From: Symsagittifera roscoffensis
Lineage: Eukaryota > Xenacoelomorpha > Acoela > Convolutidae
NCBI RefSeq assembly: GCF_963678635.1
Contig: NC_087067.1
Coordinates: 32,092,401-32,156,400 of the forward strand
Direction of reading: 5' to 3'
DNA: 64,000 nt
Positions 57,633 to 64,000 of this stretch are shown here, piece after piece. The notes beneath the pieces were generated by a model. The model was not told the origin of the DNA and did not search any database. It saw only the letters and a program-made list of their open reading frames with translations. A program made the translations under genes and the position numbers. How positions within the stretch are numbered: position 1 is the first letter of the stretch; the number at the start of each line of letters is the position of its first letter.

Positions 57633-58022
57633 GATGTTTTTAAAACAACGAAGTAAACGTGCATCACAATTATTGTGGACTAGAAGACGTTTTTTTAAAA
57701 AAAAATGTATATTATTTTAAAATTTAAGCCTCGCATTTCACAATTGAAGTTCCGGTTTCAGAGCCTTAACGGTATCACAAGTTTGATATGGCAAAAACTC
57801 AAAAATGTTTGATCCTGGTTTCTAAAAAAAAAAACGATTTAGATAGTGATTAAGATTTTGCGGATTCCACTAAAATCATTGGAACTTTTTTCTTTTCCCC
57901 CACCTCACATAGGAATCAATTTTTTATTGTATGGAGAACTTTGCTATTAATCCTTTCTTGGACTGATTTTATTTTTCTTTCCGTATCCAGAGTGCGAACT
58001 ACAATTTTCGCAAAAAAGCAAC

Positions 58023-59574
58023 ATGGTCCGCCATTTTGCTGAAAAGCGATGCCAGAAGAGGGCTGCGAAACTGCAGAAACTGACTTTCATGTTCTGTGGC
58101 ACGGAGGGCTTCAGCGACCGCTACAGAACTACAGAGCATTTGTTGTCGTCTGGATGCTGGGAGAGAATAAGAGCCAATCGAAGATCTGGGCTCAAACGAA
58201 AGCTGCTCTCTCCCACTCGGAAAAGTTATAATTTTGTGCGGGAAACTTATGAGGGGTGCCATTTACCATTCAGAACGAAGCAGAGGAGGCTAAATTTGAT
58301 CTGCGAGGATGAAATCGGCGATGATCAGAGTGAGTGAAGATGTGTGCTTTTGAAATAAGATATAAAACAAGATATGTTTATTGACTTCATATTCAAACTG
58401 TTATAGCACTAAGACAAATGATTCAGTCGACGTCTGCGCAATTAGACTGTATCACGACAACGACAAAGAGACAGAAGACGAGACGGACTTCCGTAAGAAA
58501 ACCGTTGGGAATCAGCAGAAAGACGACCAAGACCAAGATGACGAGCAGGATGACCTCCTGGAACAAACATGAGCACGCAGAAATGGGCATGATGTGACGA
58601 CTATCTGGTGCAAGCAGGAATCACACGATGCAGATGCGACGAGCAGGTACAAGCAGGAACAATTGGCGACGTTTTGGTGCAAATTGGAGCCGGAGGATGA
58701 GGAACCCATTTTGGCGATTCAAATTGTATGTAACAAAACACCGTTTTTCTTTTTTATAATATAGTCTGCAATTAGATCAACATCACTGTTTTAGCTCTCT
58801 ATTTCACTGAATGACGATGAAATCTCCAAGGGCACTGCTTCAGGAACTGTTGGTACTACAGTTACTGCTCTAGAAGTGACAAGTACTATCAATGAACATA
58901 CCTCGAAAGTCACACATTGGTGCGCCAAATTGCCCATCGGTGCGCCAGCTGCGCCAATTAGGATGGTACCACTTCCCGAGGTGGATGAGGCCAAATACAC
59001 TTCCTCTCGTACCAGAATTCGTTTCGCCCTTTCCTCTACCAGGCTCCATTTTGCAAGTTCGTCTGGTTGAAGCAGATCTGAGGACAGATGAACGACCTCC
59101 TCTGGTGCAGATACAGAAATCAAAAGCTCTTCGGGAAAAACCGCAGAGTTTTGTCGTGGTTTCAGGCAGCTCTTGTTGAACGAGTGCCATTCAGATTGAC
59201 ATGTTACCTCCAATTGACCACGGCAAAGTAGGAGAGAGACTTTCGCGAATAAGCACCTGAACCTAAAACTAGCTCAAAGTCGTTATAATTAAATTTCGAT
59301 CATCTTTTTTGGGTATTTTGTTAGATCATGCCTGCCTCAATTCTAATACAGTGCGTGCCTGCGGTTGATCTTGTCAGCTGGATCCAGTCAGACTGGTTTA
59401 TTGGCCAACAAGCAGCTTTGTTAGTTCCTTCGGCTAAATCCATCAAAGGGTTCAAAAGTCAACTAGCGGATAGTTGCCAGTTTGACAGCCAAATGTATAG
59501 GGACAATGTCCTTGACAAAATTTTGAAGGAATTCCCCGATGAATTCAGAGCTAGACGGTACAATTTAAAATAAA
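58023..59574 (+). CDS. Candidate multi-exon gene, unrecognised
   Basis: The first open block has ATG 58023 (MVRHFAEKRCQKRAAKLQKL) and runs to GTGAGT at 58330. A T-rich acceptor TTATAG at 58406 opens the second, charged block to about 58600. GTATGT near 58729 and TGTTTTAG near 58794 bracket another intron. TTTTGTTAG near 59326 precedes a last frame (MPASILIQCVPAVDLVSW ... DEFRARRYNLK) ending at TAA, with AATAAA overlapping the stop at about 59569. Exon joins are not all in frame as drawn, and a minus-strand frame overlaps 58791-59213. No domain was recognised. It could be the missing transposase or another cargo gene. Confidence 0.3.
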
Positions 59575-59610
59575 AGGTTATCAGTTTGTAAAGTAATTAG
59601 ACTCCTAGTA

Positions 59611-59640
59611 AGACTCCAGTTTTCAAATAATCTGGAGTCT
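59611..59640 (+). terminator. Stem-loop 3' of the candidate gene
   Basis: AGACTCCAG and CTGGAGTCT form a perfect 9-bp stem with a 12-base loop, about 35 bases after a stop codon and AATAAA. It may be a 3' UTR structure or a chance palindrome. Confidence 0.4.
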
Positions 59641-59734
59641 TTCTTTTCAGTTTTAATTAAACGAGGATTTTTAATCCAGTTTTCAGAGGACATTTCAGTT
59701 CAGCTTTCAAAAAATACAATCGATGCGTCCTTTA

Positions 59735-59915
59735 TCTCGTCTCAAATGCTGATGAGTGCAATGATAAATTCTGAACCAACTGAACCATCTCATCTCAAAA
59801 ACTTATGAGTGCGATGATAACTTCTGAACCATCTCATCTCAAATACTGATGATGATGCCTTAACCATAATTAAACCATCTCATCCCAAATTCTGATGAGT
59901 GACTTGCCCTCATAT
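59735..59915. repeat. Short tandem repeat, CATCTCATCTCAAA type
   Basis: Three to four imperfect copies of a block of about 60 bp contain CCATCTCATCTCAAA and TGATGAGTGCAATGATAA. No gene was seen. Confidence 0.7.
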
Positions 59916-60109
59916 CAAACATGAACTGCCATTTCAAACCCTAAACAGCTTTTTCAAAACCGCATAGTTAACCAATAATTTAAGATTGGTTTGTGAATTC
60001 CGCTGACAAATGGATAAGTCATTTTGCGTTCAATTTTCTACGGATAATAAATCAAATGTTCCACCTCTAGCTTTTAATTGTTCATATGCAAGTTCAGTAA
60101 TAAACAAAA

Positions 60110-60300
60110 ATGCGGAATCCACTTACAATTTGCGGAATCCGGAACAACTAGCTATATTTGCTTGTTGCGGAATCCGCAAAAAAACAAATGTGCTTACAAA
60201 ACTTACGTTACAGGTATATGTATGCGGAATCCACTGAAAATTTTTTTGTGGAATCCACTTACATTTTGGAACATATTTCAAGACTTGTCTCTGGAATCCA
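60110..60300. repeat. Right subterminal GCGGAATCC repeats
   Basis: Around six copies of TGCGGAATCC variants (near 60112, 60132, 60166, 60223, 60245 and 60292) form the counterpart of the left cluster. Confidence 0.75.
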
Positions 60301-60335
60301 GGAACATACAGACACAAAATTGTGCTCCTATCCAG

Positions 60336-60358
60336 TGCAAAGTTTGGCCTCGTAATGC
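60336..60358 (-). repeat. Right terminal inverted repeat
   Basis: This is the reverse complement of the left TIR (22 of 23 bases). Confidence 0.85.
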
Positions 60359-60890
60359 GAAAAAAAAAACTGGGTAATTGCTTAAACTTCTGAAACTATT
60401 CCCCAAGACCAAAAGTGTTAACAGTTGTTTGATTTTCATAATATCCATACCGTTGGGCAGCTGTCTGAACTTACAAAGACTCAAAAAATTGTACCTCAGA
60501 GCAGTTACTTGAGTTTTCACAAACGCATGTGAAAAAATGTTAGTGATTTGCTTGAACTTCTCAAGAACCAAAGTATTGGGCAGGTGTTTAAATTTTCAGG
60601 ACCCAAGCTGTTGGGCACATGTTTCAATTTCCCATGTATGACAAAAAAATTACCTCTGATTTAGAAATTACCATCTTTTTTTTTCTTCGGGTGTTCACAT
60701 ATTTCACTGAAAGACCTTTTTTTGAAATTTAATGTCTGGGGGCCGACATTAATGTATGTGATTGTCATTATGGGCGGTTTTGATTTTGAGAAAATTTGAT
60801 TTCATCATTATTTCTAATCTCTAACCTTTCCTAATTATCTCTGTCTACAACTATACCATAATTAAAAAAGTTGGTCAGTTGTTTAACCTT
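60359..60890 (-). repeat. Continuation of the foldback array right arm
   Basis: Inverted 36-bp units and one 330-bp module (about 60665-60870, GGGTGTTCACATATTTCAC, ATGTATGTGATTGTCATTATG) directly follow the TIR element. They are continuous with the arm interrupted at 47648. Confidence 0.85.
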
Positions 60891-60904
60891 GCCAATGCAA
60901 AAAG

Positions 60905-62760
60905 GGTTTACTGGATGGACGGACGGCCCGATGGATTCTCCTATGGGGTAAAGTGGATAAGCCGCTGACAATTAAGGGCTGGCTGAGATGGGTGAATCGT
61001 TTGATGGATGAACAGATGGCAGTAAAAATGGAGGTCGCATTGATTGATGGAAGACTTGTTGAACTGATGCATTGCTAGTTGAATGGGCGGCTGGTTGGAG
61101 TAATCAATCGAAGATTAGTTGTATGTTGCTTGATGGATGGATGAATGGCTCATTGGGTGGATGAATGGGCGCATTCACAGGAGCTAGAAAAGCGGAGAGT
61201 TAGTTGGTTACGTAAACAGCAGGATAGTTGAAAAATTGATGGCTAGAAGAATGGTTGAATGGATGGCTGCCTGAACTGATGGGTCGCTTGAGTGGCTCCT
61301 GAATTGATGGATGGCTGATTTGATGGATGGATTGCTGGATGGTTGAGTGGTTCCAAGGGTGTTTGGATGGATGACTGAAAGGCTGGCTGAGTAAGTGGAT
61401 GAATAGCTAGGTGATTAATGGCTGGCTATGATGGATAGATCGTTTGATGAATGAAAAGATTGATGCAGGTCTAAAAAAGAAAGATTGATGGAGGTCTTAT
61501 TTGATAGATGAGCGATGGATCCTGCCTTTGGTTCGAGTGGATGAACCGAGTTAGAATAATGGCTGGCTGAGATAGGTGCATTGTTTGATGCTTGAACAGA
61601 TGGCAGGAATGATGAAGGTCAACATTGATAAATGGAAGACTGGTTGACTGAAGGGATTGTTAGTTGGATGAATGGATGGCAGGATGAATGGTTGGCTGAT
61701 TGCATTGATCAATCGATGATTAGGTGTATGGTGCCTTGATGGATGGTTGTATGGCTGGTTGGGTGGATAGATGGTAAAATTGAGAGGATCTAGACAGGGG
61801 GAGAGCTAGTTGGATACAGAGATAACAAGGGAGATGAAAAATTGCATGGCCAGATGGCTGGTTGAATGGATGACTGCTTGGAGTGATAGTTTGCTTGAGT
61901 GATGGCTGAATTTATGGTTGGTTGGGTAGTTCCAAGGATGTTTGTTTGAATGACTTGAGAACTGTTTGAGTTGGTGGATCAACAGCCGGGTTATCGATGG
62001 CTGGGTTACATGATTGGATTGTTAGATCGAAAAAAGGAAGGCAGGATTCGTGGAACTATTTAATGATAGATGGAAGACTGGTTGCTTGGTTGGATTTCTA
62101 TTTGAATGGACGGATGACAAGATGAATGGGTGCTTGATTGGATTGATCAGTCAATGTTTAATTGCTTCATGGATGGATGAATGGCTGGTTGGGTTGATTG
62201 ATGCTAATTTTGACAGGAGCTAGACAAGTGGTAGAGGATTGCTAGGAGTGATGGGTTGCTTGAGGTATGGCCGAATAGGTAGCTGAACAGCCAGATGGTC
62301 GATGGCTGGCTAAGTTGGGTGGATCGACGGATGAATGAACAAATTATGGATTGATGGAGGTCTATCGGAAGAATGGTTTACTGGATGAACGGACGGCCAG
62401 ATGTTTATTAGCTGGTTTAGATGGTTGAATTGTTGAATGGATAAACAGAAGGCAGGTTTGGTAGAGGTCATTTTTGATAGATCGCTGATTGGTTGATTGG
62501 ATAGATTGCTAGTTAGAGGGACGGATGACAAGGTGAAAAGATGGCTGATTGGATTGTTCAATCGTTGATTAGTTGTATGATGGCTTTTTTGATCGGTGAA
62601 TGGCTGGTTGAGTGGATGCATGGGAGTATTGGGAAGAGTTAGACAGGTGGAGAAGTAGTTGGATTCAAAGATGGCAGCACAGATGAAAAATGGTTGGCTA
62701 AATGAGTGACTAAATGGATGACTGTTTGGACTGATGGGTTGCTTGAGCGGCATCTGAAAT
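60905..62760. repeat. Degenerate ATGG/TGGATGAATGGCTGG array
   Basis: About 1.85 kb is built from GATGGATGAATGGCTGGTTG-like words with much drift. A longer period of several hundred bases is visible, because the word series GAAGACTGGTTG, GGATGACAAGATGAATGG and GTTCAATCGTTGATTAG recurs. No gene was seen, and open frames here are low-complexity. Confidence 0.85.
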
Positions 62761-63649
62761 GATGGTGTTCTGATTTCAGATTAAAACAGAAACATGAATT
62801 AGTTTTTTTGTGCTGACAAAGCGTGACGCCGCCGCCACCACAAAATAAATATGTTTTGATCCCCTTGCAAAAGGGGGAAATGACATTAGAACAACTCGTA
62901 TAACGTTTTAAGCATTGGGAATTAAAACGAATATTCTCGCTCAATGCTAATAATAACGAATCCTCTCGTAAAATAAGAGCATACAAAAGATTTTTCCGTG
63001 AAATACGAATGCACGAATAATATTCACAAAAGCACGAAAGAATACGAAAATAAAAAGTATTTTCTCACTCGATACGACAAATTTGGAGATTTCCCATTTG
63101 AGTATAGATAGAAGCTAAAAACTACTAGAATTCATTCCAACAAGTTCTCACAAAATACCAACACCACTCTCCTGAACAACACCACCCCAACCCTTCTTTA
63201 TGAAATACTATCCATTCTCAGTAAAAAAATATCTATAATCTCACCCTTAAAATAAATATTGAGCCAAAAGGCAACTTGCAGTAAGTTCATACTAACTTCT
63301 TTTCTAATAAAATTTTTCTCAGCGAATTTTAGATTTATTTTCTAATATAGAAATTAAAAAGGACCCTATAGTATTCGCAAGCATTTTGTCCGGCGTAAAT
63401 AGTATTGCTAGCGTTTTAAATTGGTGCGACCAGTGAGGCACGTCTTCTAAAAGCTCGCTAAAATTGCGAAAATCTCAAAAAGAGAAAAAAGCAAATAATT
63501 CAATTCTCAAACTGGACAATTGTTGATTTTCCCCTTACATTTAAGAAAAGTAGTAAATTTCCAAATCGGAAATTTAAATTGTCTAAGTGAATTTTTAAAT
63601 TTTTCTATCTTTCTTCTTTTGATAATCTAACTTTTAAGCTAAATCTAAT
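62761..63649 (+). promoter_or_regulatory. Leader/candidate 5' LTR of an LTR element
   Basis: This AT-rich, non-repetitive region lies upstream of a gag start. TTGGTGCGACCAGTGAGG near 63420 has the look of a primer-binding-site region after an LTR end. LTR ends were not identified and no tRNA match can be asserted. Confidence 0.4.
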
Positions 63650-64000
63650 ATGGCTGATTCGCTAATATTCCATTCCAAATTGTCCTTGATGATATTCTCG
63701 GGAAACGACCCGGATCAAAATGCTACAGAATTTTGGAATTCAGTTGAAAACAAAATATTTTATCATTAGGTCAAAGACCTAATGATTGCGACGCACGACG
63801 TAGCTATGATAGCAGACAACGATCCCTATTCGGATAATTGTTAACTGATACATCTCTTGAATGGTTCAATGATACTGTAACCAATACTACCACATGGGCA
63901 CAGCTCAAAGATATCTTCATAAGCAGATTTACTGACGGACGAGATCAATTCAAACATATAACTGATGCTGAAAATGCAGCTCGCCAAGATGGCGAATTGA
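63650..64000 (+). pseudogene. Ty3-type gag, N-terminal part, cut by window end
   Basis: ATG 63650 opens MADSLIFHSKLSLMIFSGND, with DQNATEFWNSVE matching the gag helix that starts F-x-G-x5-A-x2-F/W. A TAG at 63767 and a frame change follow. From 63847 another frame gives SLEWFNDTVTNTTTWAQLKD and FISRFTDGRDQF, the W/L-x3-F core of Retrotrans_gag. The remainder lies outside the window. Confidence 0.7.

Larger units (their letters stand above)
47649..60358 (+). mobile_element. 12.7-kb TIR element with cargo
   Basis: The element is bounded by GCATTACGAGGCCAAACT at 47649 and its reverse complement ending at 60358. Flanking bases TTCAACT and GAAAAAAAAAACTGGGTAAT join to give the uninterrupted sequence seen (as reverse complement) at about 42945-42985, so the insertion added no target duplication. 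Contents are subterminal repeats at both ends, a SET gene, a nested Ty3 remnant, satellites and candidate exons. I see no transposase, so it may be non-autonomous or its enzyme may be unrecognised. Confidence 0.8.

Noticed and set aside
58791-59213. Minus-strand 140-codon ORF as the true gene
   Set aside because: Possible, but plus-strand splice signals on both sides and the downstream AATAAA favour the plus strand. Neither product is recognised, so I did not annotate it separately.
59735-59915. Hammerhead ribozymes (CTGATGAG words)
   Set aside because: CTGATGAG occurs but no GAAA core or pairing helices follow at the right distance; it is a tandem repeat.
60905-62760. Telomeric or subtelomeric repeat
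   Set aside because: The words are drifting ATGG/TGGATGAATGG, not a telomere hexamer, and sequence continues into an ordinary LTR element.
62761-63649. Exact LTR coordinates for the last element
   Set aside because: No TG...CA ends or second LTR are visible in the window, so borders would be guesses.

Overview
The window is metazoan-type nuclear DNA dominated by transposable elements. I see no bacterial operons, no rRNA genes and no convincing host housekeeping gene. The evidence is: decayed Ty3/Gypsy pol genes, non-LTR reverse transcriptases, Penelope-type GIY-YIG endonucleases with hammerhead-like motifs, a short GT-AG intron inside a SET-domain gene, and kilobases of minisatellite. An invertebrate genome is likely, but I cannot name the species. 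Almost every coding region carries frameshifts or stops, so most genes are called pseudogenes.

Layout. (1) 1-14.8 kb, + strand: the 3' half of a Ty3/Gypsy pol (integrase, GPF module, acidic tail). A 0.9 kb non-LTR RNase H fragment with target-site duplications interrupts the tail. A macro-domain-like module follows. After a structured leader come about 9 kb of unusual ORFs: A (coiled coil plus an SGNH/GDSL hydrolase with its catalytic residues visible), B (about 1,000 residues with a degenerate SGNH-like region) and C (about 1,200 residues, unrecognised). A polypurine tract and LTR-like non-coding DNA close the cassette. (2) 14.8-22.9 kb: a 3.63 kb tandem duplication. Each copy has a zinc-finger/RT non-LTR gene on the minus strand and a Penelope GIY-YIG domain on the plus strand, and inverted hammerhead-bearing non-coding blocks lie nearby. 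(3) 23.1-38.5 kb: a giant inverted repeat of a second, older Ty3 element. Its inner arms and spacer carry diverged relatives of ORFs B and C, so the cassette of region 1 is a dispersed family. (4) 38.5-47.6 kb: 36-bp minisatellite arrays alternating with a roughly 330-bp module. The orientation flips near 46.4 kb, giving a foldback structure. (5) 47,649-60,358: a 12.7 kb element with terminal inverted repeats, subterminal GCGGAATCC repeats and no target-site duplication, inserted precisely into the foldback array. It carries a SET8-like methyltransferase gene, a nested Ty3 remnant with 1.72-kb higher-order repeats, several satellites, and candidate exons of an unrecognised gene. (6) 60.4-64 kb: the rest of the foldback arm, an ATGG-rich simple array, and the leader plus gag of another LTR element.

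The most novel-looking content is the pol-linked macro/SGNH/B/C cassette, which has at least two copies of different age here. Second is the large TIR element with a captured SET gene and apparently no target duplication. Calls rest on motif reading by eye; no database search was run.
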